Origin: Sphaerosporella brunnea | Taxonomy: Eukaryota; Ascomycota; Pezizomycetes; Pezizales; Pyronemataceae | Assembly: GCA_008704415.1 (NCBI GenBank) | Contig: VXIS01000029.1 | Coordinates: 186,001 to 250,000, forward strand | Direction: 5' to 3' | DNA: 64,000 nt | In this document: positions 1-11,581 of the stretch, in pieces | How positions within the stretch are numbered: the stretch's first letter is position 1 | Layout of the letters: each line of letters starts with the position of its first letter | Made by a program: the position numbers and the translations under genes | Notes under the pieces: model-generated | What the model was told of the DNA's origin: nothing | Seen by the model: only the letters and a program-made list of their open reading frames with translations | Database searches by the model: none

Positions 1-1043
1 TCCACCAAAAGCCGTATTTTCTTCCCAGCAACAATACTTCCATCAATTTCCGACGCTTCCTGCAGTGGCAGCTTGATAAAATGTTCCGCAAAAGGATTAC
101 GATGCAATTTCCAAACGTCTCGTGAAGGTATATAGCTGACAAGCCCCCGCTCCGTATCGCCGGCATCTCCCATATTCGATTGTATCGGAGACCCCACATA
201 GACAGCCTTGGATCCGGGGCCACCAACAGGGCCGTGTGTGTGGAAATGCCCAAGGAAAACCTGCTTGTACTTCTCCAGATTGTGTGGAGAAACCTCCGCA
301 TTATCGCACGGCTTGTGACTGTTCATGAGGGCGCCATTCACGGGACCATGATAGAACGCAACAGTATTGTGGGAGGCGGTCTCGGTGATGTACTTTCTCA
401 CAGTCTGATCGTCATTATGGAATGGAATGAATACAGTGGGGTAATTGTCGAGTGTCTGAGTAGTTGTTTCCGCATAGACGTGGATCCTTCCAGAGACAAG
501 GCGGAACGGTTGAAGCGAGTTATCTTGACGGTTGAATCGGTTCTTCATGTCACTGGAGAGAACCGTGTTAGTTTGTGCACTTACAATTGGCCGCACATAG
601 ATGCGGGAAACTGTACATATGGGGGCTAAAGAAACTCACTGATTCCCAACCAAAAGATGAACCTGTGGAGACCACGGAGCTGAGATGATGCGTTCCAAAA
701 TCTCGGTGAAATACCGGTGGTGGCGAGGATCCGTACCCCCACGAATATGGAAGGTGTCACCAAGAAAGAGTACTTGCGAAGGCTGGTAGGTCTCGAACTC
801 CTTGAAGAAAAAGTTGTTGAAGAATACATCAAGCCGTGGCAAAGTCTTCTCCGCGATGTGTGTGTCTGCAAGTAGAAACCAGATGGGCTCATGCGCTGGC
901 CGTCCAGTGTGAGAGATTGCGGTAGCGATTCGGCGACACTGGAGCCCTACAAACGGAACATGTCTGCGCGGGAGTTGTCGAGACCGAACGGCGCAAATTC
1001 CAGTGCCTGCTATAGCATTGGATGGTAGATGGCGTAGTTTCAT
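1..1043 (-). CDS. Metallophosphoesterase, SbcD/Mre11-like, partial at the left edge
   Basis: Two exons are visible: 640-1043 and 1-552, separated by an 87-bp intron (553-639; GTGAGT donor, CTAAC branch, CTCCAG acceptor). The joined frame shows all five calcineurin-like phosphoesterase motifs in order: ADTH, LGDTFHIRGGTD, VGNHDM, FYHGPVN and LGHFHTHG, followed by a YVGSPIQSNMGD stretch like that after the GHxH motif of SbcD/Mre11-type nucleases. The family coordinates two divalent metals and cleaves phosphodiesters or phosphomonoesters. The first ATG (1043) is followed by about 45 Arg-rich residues lacking acidic residues, which could be a mitochondrial presequence. The C-terminus lies outside the window. 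The fold is secure; the substrate is unknown, and without the SbcC/Rad50 partner in view a nuclease role is only inference. Confidence 0.82.
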
Positions 1044-2120
1044 GGTGGCGGTAGACGCGAAGAAGTGTGTAAAAGCTCCATGGGCGCTGGAAGCCACTGC
1101 TTGGAAATAAAACGGTGGTCGCTGCGGGAAGGCAGAACAGTTGCGATTGTGATTGCTGGAAGCGCTTTTTCTGAGCGGTTGCGGTGGGGAGGCGCGTCTT
1201 TGTTAGCGCGTTCCATCAAATTTGTAAGAACGGAACATGACGTGAGGCTGCCACGTGCGGCCGCCGCCGCGTGCGAAGTTTGACACAACAACCATAAATG
1301 CACAAAGCTGTTGCCTTATTGCTTCGAAAGCGATTTCGAGAATCGAGATACATTATTGGTGGCAAATTCTTGGCTTTACATCTATAACGGCATGTTTGGC
1401 GGGCCGCAAGGTTGCTGTAGAAGAAGCGATAATGATACTGTACCAGAACCAGATTACCAGGAATTCCGGAAATCCATGGTGCCAAAGAATTCACCAAAAT
1501 TCTGCGAAACCACGTGTCGGTTCTGACCTTGCCGCAACCCTAACCACATCTTGACAACCTCACCGCCATCCGCTCCAAGCCTTCCTACAGAACGGGTTCT
1601 GGACGGAATTTGGATGGTATCAGGAGACCATTAGTTCTGGGGCCCTAGGCAGAAATTTTACATTTACGAAACGCGAACTACAGTTTCGCCGCCGAACCTT
1701 ACCTACCTGATTGTATGGAAAGGGATTATATAATGAGGGTGATGACCCAATAGACCGTAAGACTTTGGCGCATTGTAGTGACGCACTGCGGGGGATACAT
1801 TCAGGCTTCGAGCGAGTAGGCACCCGGACCGGAACATGATTGAAGATGCAGAAATTGGTGACTAAGTAACTGTAACAAAGAACGGAAGAAAGCACCACAC
1901 GTAAACAGCGTAACTGACACCATGATGAAAGAAGTAGACGACGGAAGTTGATCAACAGCTCCGGTACCTGCTCAAGACACAACGCACCAGAAAACAAACA
2001 AATCGCGTTCGTCTATGTAGCCCTTCCCCGAAAATGCAACTTTAGAAAAGCCATATATACCTCCCTTTCACCACTAAAACCCCCAACATAATATCCTCAG
2101 ATTCTGTTCCTCCTGGTGAT
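1044..2120. other. Intergenic, no gene supported
   Basis: This stretch lies between the start of the phosphoesterase gene and the stop of the next minus-strand gene. The short reading frames on both strands lack coding character or splice continuity. It contains a GC-rich patch of GCC/GCG triplets near 1255-1275 just upstream of the phosphoesterase, possibly promoter sequence. Confidence 0.5.
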
Positions 2121-4439
2121 TTAACTCGCGTTAGGGAACTCCTTGGAAGCTTGCTCAAAGTCCATTGCCAGCGAGGTTGTTTGGAATATGGGGGTCCCTG
2201 GTGGCGTTCCAAATCCCGGCGAGGAACCTGGACCCACCTGTGGCTGCACAATTCCTGAACTCATAGGCGCAGCTGGGAAGTTTCCCTGCACCATATGGAT
2301 AGGTGGGAAAGTTACCATAGGCGCATCCATATGGATAGCTGGATAGTTTCCAGGGACAGTCGGGGAGCTTCCTGGAACCATAGACATAGCTGGATAGTTT
2401 CCAGGGGCAGCTGGGAAGGATTGTGGAATCATAGACCTAGCTTGGAAGTTTCCAGGGACAGTCGGGAAGTTTCCCGGAACCATAGACATTGCTGGGAAGT
2501 TTCTCGGGGCCATATGTGCCATTGGGGCAATCGGGGCGCTGTTTGGTGCATGGTGATACAGCTGCATACCTGGAGAGTTTTCCGTTCTAGGAACCATAGA
2601 CCCGAAGGTGAACAACCCGGACGAGGACGAGTGAATCATGGGAGGCAGCGGACTCCCGGTCCCCGGTACGGGTACATGGCCTGGGTGGTAATTATAACCC
2701 CCGCCAGTGCCAACATAGCCAGGCATCGGTCCAGGAGGGATTCCAAAGATGACATTTCCATGAGCGTTGAGCTGCATATGATCGGCACCTCCCGGGACCG
2801 CCGGCCGCGATGCCAGGAGGCCGCTGTTGCCCGCTCTGGGGGGCGTCCCGGGCCAAAGCGGATGGGTAGGGTTCCAAACGGTAAAACCAGGTCTCGGAGT
2901 GCCATCGGGATACAAGTCGCTGCGGATTGGGGATGGCCGGCGCTGCCCGGATCTCTTTGGGCCGTTTCGCGAAACACGAGGCTTGCTACGATCGCGATCT
3001 AATCCTCCCGGGCCCTGCGAAGGAGTTTCAGGAGGAGCAGTTTGAACGGGTGTAGCAGGACCAGGTGCAGTCCGACGTGGCTGACCGCTGGGAGCAGGGT
3101 TCGTGCGCAGTTTCCGGCCACGACCTGGCGCTGATGGCTTAACTGGTCGGCGTGGCTTGACCGTTTCAGACGAAGCCTGTTTGGGAGGTGCCCTGGTAGC
3201 TCTCCGCTTTGTGCCTGGGGTGATACCAACATCGGCTCCAGCCAGGAGAGTGGGGGCTCTGGCCTTCTTTCTGCCTGCGGGGGCAGGCTTCGGAATTGCA
3301 AGTTCTGGAGCACCAGTAACTTTTCCAAGCTGAGGCTGCCGGCTGGCTTCAACAGTCTTGACCGGCTGTCTACCTGACTTTCCCTTGCTTGGGATTGGCT
3401 GTTCTGGTCTCTTCGTGGTAGGAACAGGTGGAGTGTCACTTTTTCCCTCGCCCCCTTCTGGCTCTTCATCCTCCGGCTTCGGCAAAACCAATCCTTGGAG
3501 GAGACTAGCCATCACCTCTTTCGATCTGTTTTTGGTCTCAAAAGTAGGTTCCCCATCAGCTGTAAGACGCTTACCACCCGAAGCACGACCAGGAAGGTGC
3601 TGTTGGGTTTGGTTCTGGGCAGGTTGGGCACCCGGCTCCATGTGAGTGGGAATCTGCGATTGACTTGAGCGGTTCAACCTGACATGGGCTACGTCTCAAC
3701 ATTAGCGACGAATAGAGGTGCTTTTGGACCGAGAGCACGTACCAGCTTCTTCAGAACCACCGCCGACAACACTCGGCATTATGTCGTTATCTGAACCGCG
3801 ATTGGGGACCGGATCAATCGCCATGCTGACAACATCTGAACCCTCGACCCACGCACTTCCTCCATATCCCTCGGTGGCAGGCAGTGCTGCCTTGCGTTTT
3901 TCCGCCAGTTCTTGCAGGTGCGTCATTTGCATGGCAAATGGCGAGATGCTTCCTTCGGGCCTGTAGCGATGACGCAAATTCCACAACTTCTTCTCCGCCA
4001 ACATGAGCTCCTGTGGAGTCGGGACAAGGGCAGCCAAACTCTCTCTGACCAGCTCCTGGTACCGAGCAGAGGGTACAATTGCCGAGTCGAAGTTGCTCGA
4101 GACCTCTGCACCGCGCTCACGCCGGATCGGAGTTTCGGACATCGGGCGCTGGGGCAATTGCAGCGAAACTTCGCGGTTACGGAGGATCCTCTTCGAATCT
4201 GTGGCAGCGGGACTTGGTTCATCAGATGGTGAGCCGGTGTCGCCCATCGGTTGAGTTGGGAGTGTGGCGTCCTCTGGCGAAATGGCAATGCCGAGGTCGC
4301 CGAGAGCTCCAGGAGGATGTCTTATGCACAGCATGATAGGAGTCCGGCGGCGGCGATAGCGGGCGTTAAAATGGCCGTTGTTGTTGTGAATGTTACGCGA
4401 TCCGTCAGTTGAAGAGAGAGGTCGCTTGCGAGTTGCCAT
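2121..4439 (-). CDS. Hypothetical proline-rich, basic, repeat-bearing protein
   Basis: Two long frames, 3739-4439 and 2121-3678, are probably one gene of about 752 residues joined across a 60-bp intron (3679-3738; CTAAT branch, TCAG acceptor). The donor that keeps the frame is GTGCTC. A better-looking GTACGT four bases upstream does not keep it, so two separate genes (the second starting at its own ATG, encoding MEPGAQPAQ) remain possible. The first half begins MATRKRPLSS and contains an Arg cluster (RYRRRR). The second half is a Pro/Lys/Arg-rich tail followed by a C-terminal array of imperfect repeats of the type MxMVPGNFPTVPGNF (roughly 2230-2520). It is predicted to be mostly disordered and is perhaps nuclear. 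No family recognised. Confidence 0.6.
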
Positions 4440-4778
4440 CAAAAGGTGATGGACGCAGCGACTCACAACACGTCACTCGTAACAAGAGTGCCACCCCCAA
4501 CAGGAAGAGTGCGCCTTCTTCATAATTGGCCATTCTCTATTTTCTGCGTCTTAGCCATGACTACCGTTTTTGGGTACAATCGTTGATGTGGCTTGTTTCT
4601 CCCCCAAGTGATGCTCTGTCACCGGATGCTCATTTCATGTGTACGCATTCCAGGTAATCCAACTACAAAGGGCCCAAACCCGTTCACCGGTGAATCCCTA
4701 ATAAACCCTTACCAAAGAAACCCCGGAGAACGGGCGTTTGAACCTGAACATCTACCCACCTCTAACCTTTTGGAAAAG
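4440..4778. other. Intergenic region between divergent genes
   Basis: This 339-bp gap separates the minus-strand proline-rich gene from the plus-strand gene starting at 4779 and should hold both promoters. An open frame runs from 4593 into the downstream gene, so a longer N-terminus is possible. No clear TATA box. Confidence 0.4.
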
Positions 4779-6521
4779 ATGGGGAACCGCGCGAAGAAAG
4801 TTAACAAAAAGAGCCAGGTAAAGCCTCTCAAGGCCATCAGCGGAAGCCTCGGCGAGTCAGCAGCGCCCGACAAGCCGCCGATTCCAGCGATTGCCGTCAA
4901 AGAACCCCCAGAAGAGACCGAAAACGTACCCCCCAAGCACCCTCCCTGAAAGACAAGTACTCACACCTTCCAGGAGACTACCGTTGCAGCCAAACGGACC
5001 GAAAAATACTTCCGCGCTTTATCCGCCATTCGTGGAACTGCCGAGTTGTCTCCACAAGAAGCGCGCCGCCTCCAGTCATTCAAGGATTTCCTCGCCTACC
5101 GCCTGATGCCGTTGCCAGAGATCAGCGCCGTCTTTCCGACCGACCCTCAAACGTTTGAGGCCGACTTTCGCAAATACACCAACACCATTCAAACAGTAAA
5201 AGGATGGGATGAAGTGGCGGGGAAAGAGTATCAGGCCTGTCTGGACCGGCTCACTCTGAGGTTCTGCAATCTCTCAATGCTGGGAGTGGCTGAAGTCACC
5301 GCTGATATGCGCAATTGCGTGAGCAAAAAATTTGCCGCGGAGTACAAGCGGTATGAAAAGCGTTACGCAGAGGCCCTTGCTGAGTCGGGCATCGACAGAT
5401 TCAGTGATCCGAGAATGCAGTACTATCGGAGAGGGTTCGATATGAGGGTGCTGGACCGGTCCTGTTTTCCGCTCTTCAAGCTGTTGACATGGAAAAATGG
5501 GGTCACAGTGGACTCGGTTTACTACCCACCTCCCAGTAAGAAGTACCTATGTATTGCAGTTTATTTCGCCTATCTAACCTAAGTAGTATCCAACCAAAGG
5601 GAGGCCATGGAAACCGCTGTGAACAATGCCCACTTCCACCGCATGTACAGCGAAGCTATGGGCGTTATGCATGCTCCAATTCGAGCCGCCCGAAGTATCT
5701 GGAGGACAAAGAGAATAGAGTTGTCCAAGATATGGAACGGCAAACTCTTTCGCGTCCCGTTTTGCGCTCTCAGTTCCGAGAGATCTAAGTACCTCGACGC
5801 TGAATTCAAGGCATTCTTCAGCACCCGGCGACAATGCCTAATGGATCACCTATGCTCGAGAGGAGACTTTTATCACCCCGAGGCTCCCCCTCAATGGTTG
5901 GTCGCCTTGAACGGAGCCATGAACGCCTACCAGGAGGTTGAAGATATCAGGAAGGCCGCAGTGAAGGGCCGTCTATTGCGCGGTGAGGATACCACCAGCT
6001 TTTATGTTCATGACCCCCGCGAGCTGGGACCAGTCATGAGAGCGCTGCGTGGATACCATGATGTAGATGCGCACATGTGGGCGCGGTGGCCCTGTGCTAC
6101 CGGAACCATCGACGATATCTACAGCATCCTGGAAACCAGTAAGCGACAGTGCTGTCCATTCCACGATCAGGAGCATGAACTGCGTTTGGCTGCTGAGAAA
6201 CAGTTCTTGGACTCCATGGCCACTCAGTGGCCGGGCATAGGAACTTTAGTGCAGGACAACTCTGACCACGATCATGCCGATACCAAGACGTCGGATGTTG
6301 CTTCAGAGGAGTCTTCCACTGAGGATGAGGACGAAACAGAGGCTGAGGAACCGGTTTTCATGATCGACGAGATGCGTGCACTTCACGCGGTGGACTTTGT
6401 CATGCAGGTTGCCAAGCTTAGCAGACGTCTCCGCAATGCTACCGAGTTTCCCGGAATCGTCGAAGAGTTCTTGGCCACTAGCATATATCCTCTGCCGGGA
6501 TTCACCGACTCTCAGATCTAG
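4779..6521 (+). CDS. Hypothetical protein, three exons, 547 aa
   Basis: Exons are 4779-4925, 4974-5535 and 5587-6521. Intron 1 (48 bp) runs GTACCC to TTCCAG and intron 2 (51 bp) runs GTAAGA to TAAGTAG with a CTAAC branch; both joins keep the frame. The N-terminus is lysine-rich (MGNRAKKVNKKSQ) and low-complexity. The middle is predicted helical with many aromatic and Arg/Lys residues. A Glu/Asp-rich linker (SEESSTEDEDETEAEE) precedes a last helical segment. It has no signal peptide or membrane segment. An in-frame ATG at 4593 would add a weakly coding extension, so the start in front of the basic segment was preferred. I recognise no domain. Confidence 0.7.
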
Positions 6522-6752
6522 AGAACTTCCTACTCCATGGAGGTGCTGTGCACTGGTGGTTATCTGGCCTTTTTGTTATTTTTACTTGGGTTTCCGGATA
6601 TTCACACCACCAAAGTGTAGATTTAAATGATTTGAACATTGCCATGTTTTTTTTCTCTCCCGATGGTTTCTTGAAACAAAGCTCCACCAATGCCATCAAC
6701 GGCAGTCCCGAAATAGTAATTATAAACCGGGACTGTCTGTTTCATAGACGCT

Positions 6753-6821
6753 TTTAGTCTGTTAGTCAGAGCCACAGGTGGGCGGCTGCGCCAACTCGTT
6801 TGGCAAAAAAGCGGCCGCCTA
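6753..6821 (-). repeat. Dispersed repeat copy 1, possible hAT end
   Basis: Read on the minus strand, this segment starts TAGGCGGCCGCTTTTTTGCC and ends GACTAACAGACTAAA. The same two blocks, in the same order and with a shorter middle, occur at 41806-41864 on the plus strand. It lies about 300 bp downstream of the hAT transposase relic. Fungal hAT ends often resemble CAG..GGCGG, so it may be a terminal or subterminal piece of that element; this assignment is inference. Confidence 0.5.
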
Positions 6822-7130
6822 GTATAAGTGCGTGTTTGGATGGCGCGACCGTAGTTCAAAACGGACCTTTCTTACAACGGTCACCCTACCGTTGAGCGAC
6901 CCTTTTTCACAACCAACTTTCAACAGCTTTTTTTGAGCAATAGAGAATTCATACAAGGCATATCGACATTGCTCTGGATGACCCCAATTTTTGTCGGAAT
7001 TTTAAAAATGGGTTTTGAGATGTGTCGCTGTTGGCTGTCGAGATTTTAGTGGTCTAAGAAGATTATATACCATTCTTTCGTACGGTGAAATTTCAGTTAA
7101 ATTCGTAAACTTATCCAAGATTACGTCAAA

Positions 7131-7932
7131 CTATCGCAAAACTAAAGAGAACGAGTGATCCGCATTTAAAAATGTCACGAGAAAGCTATGTTTTGAATTT
7201 TTCTGGACGTCGTCGCCCGCGCCCCACCAAGACGCGTCGCGTAACCTCACGCCCACCATCAGGCCCAGGATGGCTGATTGTAGGTCCTCCTCAAATTCAA
7301 CCAATCCTGGCGTTGGCAGTTCATCCCAACTGCGTGGGTCCTGATCTCCCCGCTCTAGGATGCACATATTGACGTGAATGTAGGCGAGCCGGTCCGCTGT
7401 TTGGGCGCCGAGCCGATTCCGCTTTTTGTCTTGTATCAGGTTTCTATTTAATGTATTAGTTAACACTGAGTCTGCTGGGGAAAGAGCATGAGATACCTGG
7501 TTGAAAATGAGCGCTCCGAGGGCACTGAATTGGAGAGTGTGTGGAATATGCGGAGGGAAACTTGTGCCAGCTCCGTCGAAAAGGGCTCCAATTCCTCCCA
7601 AAACTGCACCGCATCCTCGGCGCGACGCCAGACGAGGTTCAGTCGGGTGAACAAGTTCTGCCGAGCTTTAAATTGGACCTACTGACGACGGGCTTTCTCA
7701 CAGCCATACTTAACAAGAAAGGCGGTTATCACCCATGCTCTTCGGGCGTGTAACTATTATTGTTGACAACAGTTATAGGGTCAAGGTGGTATGCGACAAG
7801 GTGAATATCCCGGAGCTGTGTAGTGCGGCGTTGTTGAAAGAGGGGAAGAATCTTGGTCCGGGTGCTCATCGCAGCCCGGACCAGTGCGCCCATCGAGACA
7901 TGATCCCGTCGGCATTGCCAGGGCCACTGCAA
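7131..7932 (-). mobile_element. Degenerate hAT-family transposase, C-terminal part
   Basis: Read on the minus strand, 7729-7932 contains LRDIHLVAYHLDP, like the hAT region before the dimerisation domain. The 7498-7690 segment gives FWEELEPFST and then NSVPSERSFST, the hallmark SERSFS motif of the hAT C-terminal dimerisation domain (Dimer_Tnp_hAT). A 53-bp intron (7444-7496; GTATCT donor, CTAAT branch, AATAG acceptor) joins this in frame to RNLIQDKKRNRLGAQTADR and LAYIHVNMCIL, completing the domain. The upstream DDE-type catalytic region is missing, and a stop and frame changes separate the pieces, so this is a truncated relic. It encodes no complete transposase. Confidence 0.8.
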
Positions 7933-8218
7933 AGAAGCTTTTATACACCCCTAGACCGGGATATTTTTGGGCGAAACCTTAGAAATCTTACAGTCTCGAA
8001 CGTATCAGCTACGCAAGCGAGGAGAAACATTCGATCCCTACGCCCTAAGACCTCGTGCATCACGAGTTCTCACACGGTAGTGAGTGATATCTGGTGCATA
8101 AATTCTCACATCCTCCACCACCTGCCCCCATCTTAACCCCCTTCTTCGGTCTCACTACTCATACCCTTTTGCCTCTGGCTCCCTCCATTTGCCCCCCTCT
8201 TCCACCCTCACCGCCACC

Positions 8219-8963
8219 ATGGCCGGCAAATTCTTCTCCCAAACCTGCGACCTCGACCTCCTCAACATCCTCGATCCCGGCTCCAGACGCAAGTGCACGA
8301 TCGGCAAGAAACCTATAGTACCCACCCTTGCAGCACGCAGGCAGCATTCAGTGCCTGGCAGCAAAAAGAACACGCGGCGTCTCGGCGATAGCGAAGATTA
8401 CGATAGGGCAGCCGCGAAGTACCTGAGGGAGCGTATACTCTACGGTAAGCCCCTCCCCCTTCCCTTTTTTCAATGCCAGAGCAAGGCTGACGTTTCGGCT
8501 TAATAGAGCCTGGTTATCAGGGGACAGTCTATGACTGGAGCGTAAGTGAACTCGAGTTCCCGGAGCTGAAAAAGAAACGCATCAAGTTGCCGCAGGCGCG
8601 GTCCCGGGTGGCGGCTCGTGAGGCGGAGGTTGTAAGCGGCTCGATACCCGGTGCAGATAGTGGCCGGGAGTTGCGAAGGTGGTATACACCCCTCGAACAG
8701 CTCGCGGATACCGCCGGCATTGAGGATATCGTTGCTAATCATGATCTCATCATGGCTCGGTACGATCTTGAGGATCAAGGTGAGGATTTGTCGCTTGATC
8801 GATCTGTTGATGGGTAACGCTGATACCAGGTATAGCGGAAGAGGATTATCACCTCCAGGATCTTCGTGTCCATTTGGAGGTGTTTTTTCAGGATTTCAAG
8901 GCGGCAATTGTCAAGGAAGAGGAGGATGATGATGATGTGGAGATGAAAGAGGAGGCGGTCTAG
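8219..8963 (+). CDS. Small hypothetical protein, three exons, 210 aa
   Basis: Exons are 8219-8444, 8507-8779 and 8830-8963. Intron 1 (62 bp) runs GTAAGC to TTAATAG and intron 2 (50 bp) runs GTGAGG to ATACCAG with a CTGAT branch, and the frame holds across both. The ATG has a strong context (CCACCATGG) after a C-rich leader. The product begins MAGKFFSQTCDLDLLNIL, has a basic segment (SKKNTRR), a helical middle, and ends in an acidic tail (EEEDDDDVEMKEEAV). It has no membrane segment and no recognised domain. The exon structure is well supported; function is unknown. Confidence 0.7.
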
Positions 8964-9851
8964 TGCAAGAGGAGTTTCGCCCCCCTCAAGAGGAGGCAGG
9001 GTGGCGAGACGAACCAGGAGGACGAGAAGAACAAGCGTGCAAAGTTCTTTTTGTGAGGCAAAAGGAGAAGAGCCATGGGCTGTGGTAATACGTTAAAAGG
9101 TTGTCTCTGGATTGCTAGTCAGTTTATCGCTTTTCAATATCTGGCCTAGAAACGCTTACATAGCACATGAGAAATTTCATCAGATTTGAAAAAATTGTAT
9201 CGTGGGGGTTTATTCTCAATAGTCTGGTATACCGTGGGCCAGTAACCGACAGGAGATGCCCAAGTAGTTCTTCAATATGGCGGGTCTACTCATATGCTCA
9301 TAAGCTCAGTTGGAAGAGAGCCCCAAAAAGTTTCACTCACACGCACCTAACTAGGAGGTCATTAAGAACCTGAAATACCATGAACAACAGCAGGAGCAGG
9401 GCATGGGCATGACGGTGGAGGAGCGCGCACGACGATCCGCGTGTAAAATTTGTGGTTGAGTTACTATGTCTATTTTGAGAATCTACACTCGTACATCAAT
9501 GGATTTAATTCCTTGTGATCAGAGATCACGTGCAGTGCGAAACGAACAGCAGGCCCCCCCCCCCCCAGCGCCAACAGCGCTCCTCAGGAGGTTGAATTTC
9601 TTTTTAGAGATGTGGTATTCTGGTATTCTAATTATAAAACAACCCTTTTTGAAGAACACGCACATGAAAGAACAGATCCCTTGATTCAAACAGGTCGAGA
9701 ACACAGAAAAAACATTCATTTCCATGAGCTCACCGGCTGTGTGTCTTGCTACGTAAGAAAAGTCGCCCTTCTCACAATCCAAGATACCCCGTCACTCGAA
9801 GAACTTAGGTAGCAGCGTGAGACTATTCCTTATGTTAGTCGCACGAGCTCA
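8964..9851. other. Intergenic region, nothing recognised
   Basis: This 888-bp gap lies between the convergent ends of the 8219 gene and the minus-strand 9852 gene. It contains a 12-base C run near 9558 and AT-rich patches. Its short frames have no support. Confidence 0.5.
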
Positions 9852-10451
9852 TCAATAATGGGTTTCATAGAACCATACCTTCTCCTCGGACATAGTCTCA
9901 GACTGAGAGGCCATTTCCTCAACAACTCCGTTGATAGAGTTGTTAGAGGTGGTTTCAGAAGTCTCTTCATCTGTTTTGACCGGGTCCTTGGTGTTGTTGT
10001 CCGTAGCAGCAAATGCCTTCTTCGCGGCAGCTGCAGACTTACCCACACCCACCCTGTGTAGTGCAGCGAGCTCATCCTCAACTCGGAAGGCGAGGCGGTT
10101 CCGCTCGCAGATGAATCTGGTCTGCGCCTCCCTCCACTTGTCGGTCATCGGAGGGTCCACAAATCGGGCCTGGCTGTTAACGCAGTCCTGTTCGCCGCAA
10201 AAAGTGAGACCATGAGTCTGAGGTCTATAGTGGCACTTCTTCGGAGGGGTAGGGTAGTTGCAAGTGGCCTCGGGTGTACCGCTAGGGTTGTTGGTGCCGA
10301 TAACGATGTTGTTGGTTCCGATAGCGAGGTTGTCGGTGGCACCGTTGTCGTTGGCACCGGCAGCGAGGTTGTTGGCGCCGGTAGCGAGGTTGTTGGCACC
10401 GGTAGCGAGGTTGTTGGCACCGGTAGCGAGGTTTTCTGTGTTTCCCGACAT
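9852..10451 (-). CDS. Hypothetical protein with N-terminal NLATGAN heptad-type repeats
   Basis: The single-exon 199-residue frame starts at the first ATG, 10451 (MSGNTEN). Residues 7-45 are tandem seven-residue repeats, NLATGAN, NLATGAN, NLATGAN, NLAAGAN, followed by decayed copies (NLAIGTN, NIVIGTN). The middle has four cysteines spaced like a small metal site (C.YPTPPKKC, CGEQDC). The C-terminal half contains a predicted helix (KWREAQTRFICERNRLAFR), an Ala/Lys segment and a Ser/Thr/Glu-rich tail. It has no signal peptide. No family recognised; length variation between strains would be expected. Confidence 0.6.
   Translation of the reverse strand: MSGNTENLATGANNLATGANNLATGANNLAAGANDNGATDNLAIGTNNIVIGTNNPSGTPEATCNYPTPPKKCHYRPQTHGLTFCGEQDCVNSQARFVDPPMTDKWREAQTRFICERNRLAFRVEDELAALHRVGVGKSAAAAKKAFAATDNNTKDPVKTDEETSETTSNNSINGVVEEMASQSETMSEEKVWFYETHY
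10290..10435 (-). repeat. 21-bp coding minisatellite
   Basis: Tandem 21-bp units with the plus-strand form GTTGTTGGCACCGGTAGCGAG encode the NLATGAN repeats of the 9852-10451 gene. About four units are near identical (right part) and two to three are diverged (left part). The unit is a multiple of three, so copy changes keep the frame. Confidence 0.85.
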
Positions 10452-11035
10452 CGATGACCGAAATTGCCTGGTGTCAAGTGGGATGGTGGGAAGGGGTTTG
10501 TTCAGCAATGTTAAAGACCCGCGGAGAGGGTAAGGGTTACTTCCTCGATGAACAATACAACTGCGTCACATCATCGAGAGCGATTCAAGCTGGTCTGCGA
10601 GTGAGAGCGAAAATAGAAAGTTGACGCCGAGCCGGTAGGGATTCTGTAAACTCATCCTATCACTCGCTCGATGTCGAAGCATCGAGCAGCTGCGGTCCTC
10701 TTGAAGAGTCCTGTGCGTGTCCGAGTCGAGCTTACGTACAACTAGAAAACCGGTCAATGCATATGGATCCGGTTTCACCGTTCTGGACTCATCAGGATCG
10801 TCATAAGCACTTCGAAACTGTCAGATTTCAGGGTTTCGGTCATGCTGCGTCAACGACGAAAAATGCTTTGGTAGACCGCACTATATAAGAGTGAAAATTT
10901 CCTGTACATAGAACAACGCTTTCTGTCGCCTTTATCTCTGAAAGAAACCCCTCGCTGTTGAACGACCAGCAGATAGGACACCGGCACAGTTTCGCCTTAG
11001 TATCACCAGCCGTGATTACCGACAGCATACCGGAT

Positions 11036-11581
11036 ATGCCATCTCCACTCAGGCTCCGTGAGCGTCTTCGAAAGTTCCTAAAGTTCGGCCATGGCCGTCT
11101 CCGGAAAGAGCCAACCGTTCCAACGTACACCCCGAACGCCAAGCAACCCTTCCTCCTCCGCGATCTTGAAAACATCCTGATGAAAGTTTCACACGAGCAC
11201 TGGGTGCGCACCGTTAGCGACGGCAGATACACTCCGCTCTTCAGTAAAAGTGTTGAGGCTAGCTTGGCCGATGTAAGACTCAATAAACGGCTTCGACCCG
11301 AACACTGCAGAGACCGTAGGTTTCTTGGTGTTTGCATTGCACTGTTCATTACTGCTGAGGATGCTGAATATGAGGTTGCGGTAACGACTATCAGAGGTCT
11401 GCTAACACGGCAAGTTGAACAAGAAATGGCAGGGGATGCGTCTTGTGTTGGCTGGTTGGAGACGCTCACATACATCAAGAGACTGGAGGAGGGGGGAATT
11501 GATTGGACTCTATTGGATGTGCCATTTGAGGAAGAGGAGGAGGAAGCCGAGAATGAACCGATTGATTGGACCAAGGCGTGA
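11036..11581 (+). CDS. Small hypothetical protein, 181 aa
   Basis: This single-exon frame starts at the first in-frame ATG (MPSPLRLRERL). The N-terminus is strongly basic and predicted helical (RLRERLRKFLKFGHGRLRK). A middle region of mixed helix contains two cysteines, and the acidic C-terminus (PFEEEEEEAENE) ends in WTKA. The opposite-strand frame over the same region is Ser/Arg-rich low-complexity sequence and was judged a shadow. No domain recognised. It is short and intronless, so coding status rests on composition and length only. Confidence 0.5.
   Translation: MPSPLRLRERLRKFLKFGHGRLRKEPTVPTYTPNAKQPFLLRDLENILMKVSHEHWVRTVSDGRYTPLFSKSVEASLADVRLNKRLRPEHCRDRRFLGVCIALFITAEDAEYEVAVTTIRGLLTRQVEQEMAGDASCVGWLETLTYIKRLEEGGIDWTLLDVPFEEEEEEAENEPIDWTKA

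Noticed and set aside
2200..3002. Plus-strand repeat-rich frame rich in Trp, His and Arg
   Set aside because: Antisense mirror of the VPGNFP repeats of the minus-strand gene.
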